Positions 44,605 through 54,303 of a stretch of DNA of 64,000 nt are shown piece by piece. Numbering within the stretch: position 1 is the stretch's first letter; each line of letters starts with the position of its first letter. The position numbers were made by a program, and so were the translations under genes. The DNA is from Polaromonas sp. (GTDB lineage: Bacteria; Pseudomonadota; Gammaproteobacteria; Burkholderiales; Burkholderiaceae_C). The DNA lies in NCBI RefSeq assembly GCF_016185115.1, contig NZ_JACPOF010000029.1, positions 250,530 to 314,529 of the forward strand, read 5' to 3'. A model generated the notes under the pieces. It did not search any database, had not been told where the DNA came from, and saw nothing but the letters and a program-made list of their open reading frames with translations.

Positions 44605-45600
44605 ATGCTGCTCCACGTCGTTCACGAAACCCATTACCTCTACACCCCTGCGGTCGAGAATGCGCACCACGTCGTTCACCTCAAACCGATTGACCACGCC
44701 AGCCAGGTGCTGCAAAGCCACAACCTGCGCATCAGCCCCGCACCCGCGCAGCAGCGCGATGTGCCCGATGTGTACGGCAACTACCGCACCTTCTTTTCAC
44801 TGCAGACCAGCCACGACAGCCTGAGCGTGATCTCTGACAGCGTCGTGGCCACCAGCCCGGTGCAGCCGCCAGACTTCGGCGAAGCTGCCCCTTCATGGGA
44901 GCAGGTGCGTGACCAGTTCCGCTACAGCGCGGGCGCAGCGTACAACGCCGCATCTGAATTTTTGTTCGCCTCGCCCTATGTGCCGCGCGACGATGCTTTT
45001 GTGCAGTTTGCGCGCCCCAGCTTCACGCCGGGCCGACCGCTGCCCGAAGCCGCACACGATTTGATGGAGCGCATACACCGCGCCATGGTGTACGAAAGCA
45101 ACAGCACCGAGGTCAGCACACCTGCGCTGGTCGCGCTGCGCCAGGGCAAGGGCGTGTGCCAGGACTTTGCACACATCATGGTCGCCTGCTGCAGGGCCAT
45201 GGGCCTGCCTGCGCGTTATGTCAGCGGCTACATGCTGACGAAACCGCCGCCCGGCCAGCCACGCCTGATTGGCAGTGATGCATCACACGCCTGGGCATCC
45301 GTTTACTGCCCCAGCCCTGCAGGCGTCAGCACAGCCGGACAGTGGCTTGACTTTGACCCGACCAACGACAGGCCGCCCGGCGAAGACTATGTGACGCTTG
45401 CCACAGGCCGCGACTTTCTGGATGTGTCACCCATGCGCGGTGTGATTCGCGGCGGCGCACGCCACGTGCTTGACGTGGCCGTCACGGTTGAGCCGGTCGA
45501 TGAACCCGCCATCATCCCGAACAGCGAACCCGTGCAAAGCCATCAAAACAACATGCAGGAACAGGGCTGGATGCCCTGGACCAACCAGCAGCAAGGCTGA
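44605..45600 (+). CDS. Transglutaminase-like cysteine peptidase, amidoligase system 2
   Basis: This 331-residue protein has an N-terminal beta domain (MLLHVVHETHYLYTPAVENAHHVV) and a core with Cys185 (GKGVCQDFAHIMVACCRAMGLPARYVSGYML), His in SHAWASVYCPSPAG and Asp in WLDFDPTNDRPPGEDYVTLATGRDF. It follows the ATP-grasp/alpha-E fusion by 15 bp, so it belongs to the same operon. The C-terminal tail after VTVEPVDE is Gln/Asn-rich and probably disordered. It is closely related to 27102-27920. Confidence 0.92.
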   Translation: MLLHVVHETHYLYTPAVENAHHVVHLKPIDHASQVLQSHNLRISPAPAQQRDVPDVYGNYRTFFSLQTSHDSLSVISDSVVATSPVQPPDFGEAAPSWEQVRDQFRYSAGAAYNAASEFLFASPYVPRDDAFVQFARPSFTPGRPLPEAAHDLMERIHRAMVYESNSTEVSTPALVALRQGKGVCQDFAHIMVACCRAMGLPARYVSGYMLTKPPPGQPRLIGSDASHAWASVYCPSPAGVSTAGQWLDFDPTNDRPPGEDYVTLATGRDFLDVSPMRGVIRGGARHVLDVAVTVEPVDEPAIIPNSEPVQSHQNNMQEQGWMPWTNQQQG

Positions 45601-45632
45601 TTCCTTTATTTTTATTTCCGCAGGAGAAACCC

Positions 45633-46094
45633 ATGAGCACCGGACCGATTTACGACAAGCTGAAAGCACTCAACATCACCCTGCCCCCGCTGGCCATTCC
45701 GCTGGCCGCCTATGTGCCTTTTGTGCAGACCGGCAACCTGGTGTTCCTCAGCGGCCATCTCGCCAAAAAAGACGGCAAGGTCATCGTCGGTCAGCTCGGT
45801 AAAAACATCAGCACCGAAGAAGCCAAAGCCGCCGCACGGGCCGTGGCCATCGACCTCATGGGCACGCTTGAAGCAGCTGTCGGCCTGGGCAAGGTCAAGC
45901 GCATCGTCAAGCTCATGAGCCTGGTCAACTCGACCCCCGACTTCACCGACCACCACCTGGTCACCAACGGCGCCAGCGAATTGCTGGCTGAAGTCTTTGG
46001 CGACGCCGGCAAACACGCCCGCAGCGCTTTCGGCGTGGCGCAGATCCCCATGGGCGCCTGCGTCGAGATTGAGTTGATTGCTGAAGTGGGTTGA
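45633..46094 (+). CDS. RidA-family protein (YjgF/YER057c/UK114)
   Basis: This 153-residue protein belongs to the RidA family, whose archetype hydrolyses reactive enamine/imine intermediates. Visible marks are YVPFVQTGNLVFLSGHLAKKDGKVIVGQLGKN and the end GDAGKHARSAFGVAQIPMGACVEIELIAEV; the conserved Arg before SAFGV is present. The family member with about 150 residues differs from canonical RidA (about 128), so the exact subfamily is open. It has AGGAG 8 bp upstream and lies 32 bp after the transglutaminase, possibly co-transcribed. Confidence 0.9.
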   Translation: MSTGPIYDKLKALNITLPPLAIPLAAYVPFVQTGNLVFLSGHLAKKDGKVIVGQLGKNISTEEAKAAARAVAIDLMGTLEAAVGLGKVKRIVKLMSLVNSTPDFTDHHLVTNGASELLAEVFGDAGKHARSAFGVAQIPMGACVEIELIAEVG

Positions 46095-46116
46095 GCCGGT
46101 TTCAATCGCATAAAAC

Positions 46117-46215
46117 GCTATTAATTCAGTAGCTGCTCACGCGCGTATCTATTGGCCCGCAGCCGATTTAATGTCCTAAAAAGGCCATTTTTTGGTGTTT
46201 TCGAGGCATTTGGGC
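46117..46215. repeat. Dispersed intergenic repeat, copy 3
   Basis: GCTATTAATTCAGTAGCTGC followed by TCACGCGCGTATCTATTGGC is closest to copy 1 at 12418. It lies just after ridA. Confidence 0.7.
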
Positions 46216-46238
46216 GACCTGAACCGGGCCAAAAACCC

Positions 46239-46312
46239 AAAAAGTTAATATGGAAGTTAACTTTTTATCAATTTTTGCCGTATACGTTAAATTATTAACG
46301 TGTACGGCAAAA
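46239..46312. terminator. Two stacked hairpins between convergent ridA and parC
   Basis: Hairpin one is AAAAAGTTAA-N8-TTAACTTTTT (46239-46266). Hairpin two has 18-bp arms, TTTTGCCGTATACGTTAA and its complement with one mismatch, around an ATTA loop (46273-46312). Both have A/T flanks, so they could stop transcripts from either side. Confidence 0.55.
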
Positions 46313-46353
46313 TTCCTCTGAAACTGCCCGGGCGCTTCGCTGAACGCCTGGAA

Positions 46354-48696
46354 CTACTCAACCCGCTCCACCGAATTCGGCTTGAAGCCCAGATCAGCCG
46401 CCTTGCCCTTGCGGCCGCGTGCGGCCCTGGCGTTGTTCAGGCTGCGGATCTCCAGGGTTTCTTCACGCGCCTTGCCGCCACGGCCTATACCGCTGATCTT
46501 CACGCTGCGGGTGTAGGCGGCGGCGCCTGCGAGGGTGTCTTTGGCTTCGAGGTCTATCAGCATCAGGCCGCGGCCGCCGTTGGCCATGGGTTTGAGTTCG
46601 GCGATCTCGAAGGTCAGGATGCGGCCGCCGGTTGATGCGCAGGCGACGTGGGTAGCCGGTGCGCCTGGCGGCACGTTCGCTGGCGATGGACGGCAAACGG
46701 TTTCACCTTCGCCGCAGTTGATGAAGGCCTTGCCGGCCTTCTGGCGCGACAGCATGTTCTCTACCGTAGCCAGGAAGCCGTAACCACCCGAGCCGCTGAG
46801 CAGCAGCCAGGCGCTGGCGGCCCCGGCGAAGTAATGCAGGATCTGAGTGCCGGTTTCCAGCTCGATCATGGTGGTGATGGGCTGGCCGTCACCGCGTGCG
46901 CCGGGCAGCGCCGATACCGGGATGGAGTAGACGCGGCCATTGCTGCCGAAGGCGAGCAGGCTGTCGACTGTGCGGCATTCAAAGGTGGCGTAAAGGCCGT
47001 CGCCGGCCTTGAAGGCGAAGCTGGCCGCATCGTGGCCGTGACCGGTACGTGCGCGCAGCCAGCCCTTGCTGCTGATGACGACGGTAACGGGCTCGTCGAT
47101 GACCTTGACCTCGAACACGGCTTTTTTCTCGGCCTGTATGAGGGTGCGGCGGGCGTCGGCAAACTGTTTGGCGTCGGCCTCGATCTCTTTCACCATGAGG
47201 CGCTTGAGTGCGGCCGGGCTGCCGAGGATTTCTTCCAGCCTGCCCTGCTCTTCACGCAGGTTCTTGAGCTCCTGCTCGATCTTGATGGCTTCAAGCCGTG
47301 CGAGCTGGCGCAGGCGGATTTCAAGGATGTCTTCAGCCTGGGTTTCACTGAGCCTGAAGCGCGCAATCAGCGCGGCCTTGGGCTCGTCTGACTGGCGGAT
47401 GATGGCGATCACTTCATCGATGTTGAGCAGCACCAGCTGCCGGCCTTCGAGGATGTGGATGCGGGCCAGCACCTTGTCGAGCCTGTGCTGCGAGCGGCGC
47501 TGGATGACCGTCTGGCGGAACTCTATCCACTCGGCCAGCATCTGCCGCAACGACTTCTGCGCGGGCTTGCCGTCGATGCCGACCATGGTCAGATTGATGG
47601 GCGATGAGCTTTCGAGGCTGGTGTGCGCCAGCAGCGTGGTGATGAGTTCTGACTGCTCGATACGGCTGGTCTTGGGCTCGAACACCAGGCGGACTGAGGC
47701 TTCCTTGCCCGATTCGTCGCGCACCACGTCAAGCACAGACAACACGGTTTGCTTGAGCTGCACCTGGTCGGCGCTGAGCGCTTTCTTGCCGGCCTTGATC
47801 TTGGGGTTGGTGAGCTCTTCAATTTCTTCAAGCACACGCTGGGTGCTGACGCCGGGCGGCAGCTCGGTGACCACCAGTTGCCACTGACCGCGCGCGAGGT
47901 CTTCAATCTTCCAGCGCGCACGCACCTTGAGCGAGCCGCGGCCGGTGCTGTAAGCGGCAGCAATTTCAGAAGCGCTGGATATGATCTGCCCGCCGCCCGG
48001 GTAGTCAGGGCCGGGTATGAGGGCAGAGAGTTCCTCGTCCGTGAGTTTTGGCGACTTGATCAGCGCGATGCAGGCGTCTGCGATCTCGCGCAGGTTGTGG
48101 CTGGGGATCTCGGTCGCCAGGCCGACAGCAATACCGCTGGCGCCGTTGAGCAGCGTGAAGGGCAAACGCGCTGGCAACTGGCGGGGCTCTTCAAACGAGC
48201 CGTCGTAGTTGGGCACAAAGTCGACTGTGCCTTCATCGAGCTCATCGAGCAGCAGGCTGGTGATGCGGGCCAGGCGCGCCTCGGTGTAGCGCATGGCGGC
48301 AGCGCCGTCGCCGTCGCGCGAGCCGAAATTGCCCTGCCCATCGACCAGCGGGTAGCGCTGCGAAAAATCCTGCGCCATGCGCACCATGGCGTCATAGGCT
48401 GCCTGGTCGCCATGCGGGTGGTATTTACCCAGAACGTCGCCCACAACACGTGCGCTCTTGACCGGCTTGGCACCGCTGGCGCCGTTGGCCCCGCCAAAGC
48501 CCAGGCCCATGCGCGCCATGCTGTACAGAATGCGCCGCTGAACTGGTTTCTGGCCGTCACAGACATCGGGCAAGGCCCGGCCCTTGACGACGCTCAGGGC
48601 GTATTCAAGGTAGGCGCGCTGGGCATAGGCGGCAAGAGAGTCCTGGTCGGCTGGCTCGGGAGTGCTTGCTTGCGGGTCGGCGGTGAAAAGATCCAT
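46354..48696 (-). CDS. parC: DNA topoisomerase IV subunit A
   Basis: This 780-residue subunit breaks and rejoins DNA; with ParE it decatenates daughter chromosomes. Visible are the start region [38 protein letters not shown], the catalytic Tyr in [29 protein letters not shown], and C-terminal beta-pinwheel blades ([42 protein letters not shown]). It is the last gene of the minus-strand run parE-slt-ggdef-parC, 77 bp after the GGDEF gene. Confidence 0.96.
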   Translation of the reverse strand: MDLFTADPQASTPEPADQDSLAAYAQRAYLEYALSVVKGRALPDVCDGQKPVQRRILYSMARMGLGFGGANGASGAKPVKSARVVGDVLGKYHPHGDQAAYDAMVRMAQDFSQRYPLVDGQGNFGSRDGDGAAAMRYTEARLARITSLLLDELDEGTVDFVPNYDGSFEEPRQLPARLPFTLLNGASGIAVGLATEIPSHNLREIADACIALIKSPKLTDEELSALIPGPDYPGGGQIISSASEIAAAYSTGRGSLKVRARWKIEDLARGQWQLVVTELPPGVSTQRVLEEIEELTNPKIKAGKKALSADQVQLKQTVLSVLDVVRDESGKEASVRLVFEPKTSRIEQSELITTLLAHTSLESSSPINLTMVGIDGKPAQKSLRQMLAEWIEFRQTVIQRRSQHRLDKVLARIHILEGRQLVLLNIDEVIAIIRQSDEPKAALIARFRLSETQAEDILEIRLRQLARLEAIKIEQELKNLREEQGRLEEILGSPAALKRLMVKEIEADAKQFADARRTLIQAEKKAVFEVKVIDEPVTVVISSKGWLRARTGHGHDAASFAFKAGDGLYATFECRTVDSLLAFGSNGRVYSIPVSALPGARGDGQPITTMIELETGTQILHYFAGAASAWLLLSGSGGYGFLATVENMLSRQKAGKAFINCGEGETVCRPSPANVPPGAPATHVACASTGGRILTFEIAELKPMANGGRGLMLIDLEAKDTLAGAAAYTRSVKISGIGRGGKAREETLEIRSLNNARAARGRKGKAADLGFKPNSVERVE

Positions 48697-48773
48697 GGGT
48701 CAGTGCGAATGTGAAATAAACAATCAGATAAAGAACTGCGCCGGCGCAGGCTGCAGCGTGCACCTGGCGGGCA

Positions 48774-49982
48774 TCAGGCCACCGTGGGTTTGCTGGCGTC
48801 GCCTTCGACGACCAGTATGCTGCGCGCACGGTGGCTGCGCGGCCAGTCTTCAAAATGCGAGGCGAGGCTGGCAAGCCAGTCCTTGACGGCGGGCATGGAC
48901 ATGGGTTTTGCAAACGTCAGCGGGCGCAGGATAACCCTGAACTGGAGCTCGACCCCAGGCAATTGCGGGCTGTCTATGCGCAGGCCGCTGACCACCAGCC
49001 GGGTGGCCATGGAAGATATTTCAGCGGGGTCAGTCAGGCCCTGGGCCACGACCGCAAAACGGCCACTGCTGATACGCGCCACAAGGTCGTTGTCGCCAAT
49101 CGACCGGCGTAAGCGCAGGGCAGCTTCGAGCAGGAGTTTTTCGTTGAATTCAGCACCCAGCTCGTTGATGAGGCCAACCCAGTTCTGCACCTGGATGATG
49201 AAGAGCGCGCTGCTCGACTGGCCCTGTTTTGACTGGTTGGCGCGTGAGGTGATGCGCATCAGGCGCTCAACCAGAACCGGCGTGGTGGCCAGCCCGGTCA
49301 GCGGGTCGGTGACATCGGCAGCAACACTGCGCAGGCGGCTTTCATTGAGCAGCCGGCTGCGCCATACCAGAGACAGGTAAATGGCGGGCACCTGCAGCAC
49401 CAGCATCAGGACCACTGGCCAGTAAGGCTTCTGGGCATCGACAAGATCGCCCAGAAACACCACGGCCACAGCAATGCCGAACACATCTCCCAAAACAAGC
49501 CACCACTTCCACGGGCCGGCGCTTTCCCAGGACTCCCTGCCCAGGTAAATGGAGGACCCCACGAGCAGCGCAAACCACACAAGCGTCAGGCCCAGCGAAA
49601 CCCGGCCCGCGTCAGTGCCCGCATTGGGTGACACGCCGCCCAGCGCATAAAAAACCATCAACGCCGTGGTCGCCAGGCCGATCGCCACCATGGCAGCTTT
49701 GTCGAACATTGAGTTGTGGCGATTGCGCAGCAGCCAAATCACCAGTATGGTGACCAGCGCGGGGCCGGCAATCAGCAACTCCAGTTGCATGAGCTCACGC
49801 CCCCTGAGCCACGCTTCACCAGCAAAAACCAGCCCCACCATCACGGCGATATACGCGGCCAGGAAGAGCAGCGTGCGCTCTTCATAGGCATAGGCAATGA
49901 TCAGGCTGAGCAGCAGCACCAGCCCCAGCACACCAACAGCCAGCCCCAGCGCAAAAATATCGGGATTAAAAATAAGACTCAT
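48774..49982 (-). CDS. Membrane protein with degenerate GGDEF domain
   Basis: It is about 402 residues from ATG 49982 (49988 also possible). The first 215 residues carry some seven hydrophobic helices (FALGLAVGVLGLVLLLSLIIAYAY onward), then DPLTGLATTPVLVERL begins a GGDEF fold. The signature position reads ARISSGRFAVVAQG instead of GG(D/E)EF, so diguanylate cyclase activity is unlikely. It may bind GTP or c-di-GMP-related ligands or act by protein contact. It sits between a lytic transglycosylase and parC. Confidence 0.82.
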   Translation of the reverse strand: MSLIFNPDIFALGLAVGVLGLVLLLSLIIAYAYEERTLLFLAAYIAVMVGLVFAGEAWLRGRELMQLELLIAGPALVTILVIWLLRNRHNSMFDKAAMVAIGLATTALMVFYALGGVSPNAGTDAGRVSLGLTLVWFALLVGSSIYLGRESWESAGPWKWWLVLGDVFGIAVAVVFLGDLVDAQKPYWPVVLMLVLQVPAIYLSLVWRSRLLNESRLRSVAADVTDPLTGLATTPVLVERLMRITSRANQSKQGQSSSALFIIQVQNWVGLINELGAEFNEKLLLEAALRLRRSIGDNDLVARISSGRFAVVAQGLTDPAEISSMATRLVVSGLRIDSPQLPGVELQFRVILRPLTFAKPMSMPAVKDWLASLASHFEDWPRSHRARSILVVEGDASKPTVA

Positions 49983-50003
49983 CGGCACGGCCAGGCTGCC
50001 GGA

Positions 50004-50939
50004 CTACTCTGAAAGGCCGTCAGCGGACTGGCGCGCATCAACCGCCTGCGCAGATGCGACCGGAGGCATGTTGGTGCGCCCTCGATTGCCACCCATCATC
50101 TCCATGCGCACCCGGCCCGGCGTGCGGCGCACATCCGCGAGTACACCGGCAGGCTTGAGGTGGCCGTAGAGCTGCATGACGGTCTTGACGTAATTTTTGG
50201 TTTCGGGGTAATTCGGGATCTTGTTGCCCGCGCGCTGCACAGCGCCCTCGCCTGCGTTGTAAGCGGCTATGGCCAGTTCCAGCTGACCCGGGAACATGGC
50301 TATCAGGTCGCGCAGGTAGCGGGAGCCGGCCTTGATGTTGGTTTGGGGGTCAGTCAGCTTTTGGGAAATGGCCGAATTTTTGTCTGCCCGCACGCCGTAA
50401 CGCTCGGCCGTCGGCGGTATCAGCTGCATCAGCCCGACAGCACCTTTGGGCGACACGGCGTTGGTGTCGAAACCCGACTCGGTGGCAATCAGGGCCTGCA
50501 GCAATTCGTAGTCGATGCCGTGCGTGGCCGCAGCCTCGCGCAGCAGGTGTTTGACGGCCTTGTAATTGGGCGATACGTCGAAATACGCGAGCAGCTTCGG
50601 TGGGGCATATGCGCTTCCAGATCCGCTCCCGCTCACGGTGCGGGGTGTACTGGCTTTGTCGCCCAAGCCCTGCGCGCCTTTCTGGCCGCCGACAGAAAAA
50701 CTCTCATTGCCACGAAAAAACAGCTCATAGCGCTCGTCGAGCTTTTCGGCAGAAAAATGCGCCACACCTCTGGCATCGACATAACCCCAGACATCGGCAC
50801 GGGCGGGCGCTGCAAACAGGAAACCCAAGGCCAGCATGACCACCAGCTGCTTCACCGCTGTGTGCGACAGGCAGCCGCGCAACACCCTCAGGGCTTGAAG
50901 CCATCGCGTGGTCAAAACTTGTAAGGGAGCTTGCATCAA
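50004..50939 (-). CDS. Secreted SLT-domain lytic transglycosylase
   Basis: This 311-residue protein has a signal peptide after a charged start (LVVMLALGFLFAAPARA), a short DUF4124-like segment (DVWGYVDARGVAHFS) and an SLT domain from about 140: IDYELLQALIATESGFDTNAVSPKGAVGLMQLIPPTAERYGV with the catalytic Glu in ATESGF, and YNAGEGAVQRAGNKIPNYPETKNYV. It cleaves peptidoglycan glycan strands in the periplasm. Start is 3 bp after the parE stop, implying one transcript. Confidence 0.92.
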   Translation of the reverse strand: MMQAPLQVLTTRWLQALRVLRGCLSHTAVKQLVVMLALGFLFAAPARADVWGYVDARGVAHFSAEKLDERYELFFRGNESFSVGGQKGAQGLGDKASTPRTVSGSGSGSAYAPPKLLAYFDVSPNYKAVKHLLREAAATHGIDYELLQALIATESGFDTNAVSPKGAVGLMQLIPPTAERYGVRADKNSAISQKLTDPQTNIKAGSRYLRDLIAMFPGQLELAIAAYNAGEGAVQRAGNKIPNYPETKNYVKTVMQLYGHLKPAGVLADVRRTPGRVRMEMMGGNRGRTNMPPVASAQAVDARQSADGLSE

Positions 50940-50942
50940 TAT

Positions 50943-52922
50943 CTAGATATCTATTTCCACGGCATCACCGTGCAGTTCCATGAGTTCACGGCGTGCCGCA
51001 GCTTCTCCCTTGCCCATCAATCTGGTGATGAGTTCTTCTGTTTGCAAGAAGCTCTGGTTGCCCAACTGGACCGGCAACAAGCGGCGGGTATCAGGATTGA
51101 GTGTCGTTTCCCACAATTGTTCCGCACTCATTTCACCCAGTCCCTTGAAGCGGCTGATGCTCCAAGAGCCCTCCTTGACGCCTTCCTTGCGTAATTTATC
51201 AAGAATTGCCGTCAATTCACCTTCATCCAGCGCATAAACCTTGGAAGCGGGCTTTTTGCCGCGTGCTGGCGCGTCGACCCGGAACAGCGGCGGCCGGGCC
51301 ACATAAACATGTCCGGCTTCTATCAATTTGGGGAAATGCCTGAAAAACAGCGTCAGCAGCAGCACCTGGATATGGGAACCATCCACGTCGGCATCGCTGA
51401 GGATGCAGACCTTGCCATAGCGCAGGCCGCCAAGATCAGGCGTGTCGTCAGGCCCGTGCGGGTCGACGCCAATGGCGACGGCAATATCGTGAATCTCGGT
51501 GTTGGCAAACAGGCGGTCGCGCTCGACCTCCCAGGTATTGAGCACCTTGCCGCGCAGGGGCAGGATGGCCTGGCTTTCCTTGTCGCGACCCATCTTGGCG
51601 CTGCCGCCCGCGGAATCGCCCTCGACCAGAAACACTTCGTTATGCGCCAGGTCGCGGCTTTCACAATCAGTCAGCTTGCCGGGCAGCACGGCGACGCCCG
51701 AGCCCTTGCGTTTTTCGACCTTCTGGCCGGCCTTTTGCCGGGACTGGGCGGCGCGAATGGCCAGTTCTGCCAGCTTTTTGCCGTAATCGACATGGTGGTT
51801 GAGCCAGAGCTCCAGTGCCGGACGCACATAGCTGGACACCAGCCGCACCGCGTCGCGTGAATTGAGGCGTTCCTTGATCTGGCCCTGAAACTGCGGGTCC
51901 AGCACCTTGGCGCTGAGTACATAGCTGGCGCGGGCAAACACGTCTTCAGGCAAAAGCTTGACGCCCTTGGGCAACAGCGAATGCAGCTCGATAAAACTCT
52001 TGACCGCCGTGAACAGGCCGTCGCGCAGGCCGCTTTCATGCGTGCCGCCAGCGCTGGTGGGAATCAGGTTGACGTAGCTCTCACGGACTGGCTGGCCGTC
52101 TTCGGTGAAGGCGACGCACCATTCAGCGCCCTCGCCTTCGGCAAAGCTGTCGTGCGCGGCATCAGCATATCCATCACCCTCGAACATGGGGATGACCGGG
52201 TCGGCAGTGAGTGTCTGCATCAGATAGTCTCGCAGGCCGCCCTTGTAGAGCCAGGTCTGGGTTTCCTTTGTCTTTTCTACGGTCAGCGTGACCGTCACGC
52301 CAGGCATCAATACGGCCTTGCTGCGCAGCAGGTGCGTCAGCTCGGCCATGGGCAGGGCCGACGACTCGAAATATTTGGCGTCCGGCCAGGCGCGCACCGT
52401 GGTGCCCAGCTTGCGGTCACCCTCGCCGCTCTTGCGCAGATGAAGCTTTTCGATGACGTCGCCGCCGGAAAAGACCAGTTTGGCGACCATGCCTTCACGG
52501 TAAGAGGTGACTTCCAGGCGTTTGGACAGCGCGTTGGTCACGCTGACGCCCACGCCATGCAGGCCGCCCGAGAAGCTGTAGGCACCGCCCTTGCCCTTGT
52601 CGAACTTGCCGCCTGCATGCAGGCGCGTGAAGACAATTTCCACCACAGGCACCTTCTCTTCAGGATGCATGCCGAACGGAATGCCCCGGCCGTCGTCCTC
52701 AATGCTCACCGAGTTGTCGGTATGCAGGGTGACCTTGATCTTTTTACCGTGGCCAGCCAGCGCTTCGTCTGCCGAGTTGTCCAGCACTTCCTGAATGATG
52801 TGCAGCGGGTTGTCTGTGCGCGTGTACATACCCGGCCGCTGCTTGACGGGCTCAAGCCCCTTGAGAACACGAATGGAACTCTCGGAATATTCAGGGGGGG
52901 CGGAGGGTAATTTGACGGCCAT
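50943..52922 (-). CDS. parE: DNA topoisomerase IV subunit B
   Basis: This 659-residue ATPase subunit shows EVLDNSADEALAGHGKKI, DDGRGIPFGMHPEEKVPVVEIVFTRLHAGGKFDK, GGLHGVGVSVTNALS, the TOPRIM EVFLVEGDSAGGSAKMGRDKESQAILPLRGKVLN and the end RLMGKGEAAARRELMELHG. The ATG at 52922 gives the family start (MAVKLPSAPPEYSESSIRVLKG); the frame stays open to 53024 through the promoter and LexA box and that part is not used. It heads the run with slt, ggdef and parC. Confidence 0.97.
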   Translation of the reverse strand: MAVKLPSAPPEYSESSIRVLKGLEPVKQRPGMYTRTDNPLHIIQEVLDNSADEALAGHGKKIKVTLHTDNSVSIEDDGRGIPFGMHPEEKVPVVEIVFTRLHAGGKFDKGKGGAYSFSGGLHGVGVSVTNALSKRLEVTSYREGMVAKLVFSGGDVIEKLHLRKSGEGDRKLGTTVRAWPDAKYFESSALPMAELTHLLRSKAVLMPGVTVTLTVEKTKETQTWLYKGGLRDYLMQTLTADPVIPMFEGDGYADAAHDSFAEGEGAEWCVAFTEDGQPVRESYVNLIPTSAGGTHESGLRDGLFTAVKSFIELHSLLPKGVKLLPEDVFARASYVLSAKVLDPQFQGQIKERLNSRDAVRLVSSYVRPALELWLNHHVDYGKKLAELAIRAAQSRQKAGQKVEKRKGSGVAVLPGKLTDCESRDLAHNEVFLVEGDSAGGSAKMGRDKESQAILPLRGKVLNTWEVERDRLFANTEIHDIAVAIGVDPHGPDDTPDLGGLRYGKVCILSDADVDGSHIQVLLLTLFFRHFPKLIEAGHVYVARPPLFRVDAPARGKKPASKVYALDEGELTAILDKLRKEGVKEGSWSISRFKGLGEMSAEQLWETTLNPDTRRLLPVQLGNQSFLQTEELITRLMGKGEAAARRELMELHGDAVEIDI

Positions 52923-52967
52923 GGATGAATCAGGATGTTGCCGGGATTGTAGACCTGCTATGAAAAA

Positions 52968-52987
52968 TACTGTATAAATATACAGTA
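52968..52987. promoter_or_regulatory. LexA (SOS) box between parE and the MFS gene
   Basis: TACTGTATAAATATACAGTA is a full-consensus LexA site (CTGT-N8-ACAG with TA on both sides). It lies 45 bp before the parE ATG and 61 bp before the MFS ATG, so it could control either or both. Confidence 0.85.
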
Positions 52988-53048
52988 AACCGGTTTCACT
53001 GCCGCGGGGGTGGCGGCAGCCCAAACGTATTTTCGTTAAAGTCGCTGC

Positions 53049-54290
53049 ATGTCATCAAGCCCCCCTGCCTCAGGCAAAAACCTCTCCACCGTGCAGGTCC
53101 TGGCCTGCGGCGCCGCCATCCTGACGCTCTCCATGGGCATACGCCACGGCTTCGGCCTGTGGCTGCAACCCATCACCCAGGCACAGGGCTGGACGCGTGA
53201 GACTTTTGCGTTCGCCATCGCCATACAGAACCTGTCCTGGGGCGTCTTCGGCATTCTGGCGGGCATGTTTTCTGACCGTTTTGGCGCCTTTCGCATTCTG
53301 GTAGCAGGCACCATCGCCTACGCGCTGGGTCTGGCCGGCATGGCCCTGTCGCCGACCGGCCTGATGTTCACGCTGACAACCGGCGTTTTGATTGGTGCGG
53401 CCCAGGCCGGCACCACCTATGCAGTGATTTACGGCGTGATCGGGCGCAACGTATCGGCTGAAAAGCGCTCCTGGGCCATGGGTGTGGCGGCTGCGGCGGG
53501 CTCGTTCGGGCAGTTCCTGATGGTGCCCACCGAAAGCTTCCTGATCAGCCACATGGGCTGGAAAGAGGCGCTGCTGCTGCTCAGCGGCGCTGTGCTGCTG
53601 ATCGTGCCGCTGTCGCTGGGTCTTCGCGAAGCCGGTTTCGGTGGCGCCCATACACCGAAACGTGAACAGACCATTGGTCAGGCGCTGCGCGAGGCCTTCA
53701 AATACCCGAGCTTCCGCCTGCTGATGGCGGGCTATTTTGTGTGCGGCTTCCAGGTGGTCTTTATCGGCGTGCACATGCCGAGTTACCTGAAAGACAAGGG
53801 CCTGTCACCACAGGTCGCGGGTTATGCGCTGGCCCTGATAGGCCTCTTCAATGTGTTCGGCACCTATGCGGCCGGGGCGCTGGGCCAGAGGATGCAAAAG
53901 AAAAACATCCTGGCCGCCAACTACTTCCTGCGCGCCCTGTTTATCAGCGTCTTCCTGCTGGTGCCGCTCAGCCCCATGAGTGTGTATATCTTCGCCGCCA
54001 TGATGGGTGTGTTGTGGCTGTCCACCGTACCGCCTACCAATGCCGTGGTGGCCCAGATCTTTGGCGTGCAGCATTTGTCGATGCTCGCCGGGTTCATTTT
54101 TTTCAGCCACCAGATAGGCTCATTCCTCGGCGTGTGGCTGGGCGGCTACCTGTACGACAAGACGGGCAGCTACGACGTCGTCTGGTACATCACCATCGGC
54201 TTGGGCATCTTTGCCGGGTTGATCAACCTGCCCATCAGGGAAGCGCCCATACAGCGCAAGGTGGCCGCGCCGCTGGGCCAGGGAGCCTGA
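53049..54290 (+). CDS. MFS transporter (monocarboxylate/OFA-like)
   Basis: This 413-residue protein has twelve hydrophobic segments. The first half includes ACGAAILTLSMGIRHGFGLWLQPIT and the loop motif GMFSDRFGAFR between helices 2 and 3; the second half includes MAGYFVCGFQVVFIGVHMPSYLKDKGL. The pattern resembles transporters of small organic acids. It is divergent from parE and shares a LexA box with it. The substrate is unknown. Confidence 0.9.
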   Translation: MSSSPPASGKNLSTVQVLACGAAILTLSMGIRHGFGLWLQPITQAQGWTRETFAFAIAIQNLSWGVFGILAGMFSDRFGAFRILVAGTIAYALGLAGMALSPTGLMFTLTTGVLIGAAQAGTTYAVIYGVIGRNVSAEKRSWAMGVAAAAGSFGQFLMVPTESFLISHMGWKEALLLLSGAVLLIVPLSLGLREAGFGGAHTPKREQTIGQALREAFKYPSFRLLMAGYFVCGFQVVFIGVHMPSYLKDKGLSPQVAGYALALIGLFNVFGTYAAGALGQRMQKKNILAANYFLRALFISVFLLVPLSPMSVYIFAAMMGVLWLSTVPPTNAVVAQIFGVQHLSMLAGFIFFSHQIGSFLGVWLGGYLYDKTGSYDVVWYITIGLGIFAGLINLPIREAPIQRKVAAPLGQGA

Positions 54291-54303
54291 TTTGCCACGG
54301 CCC

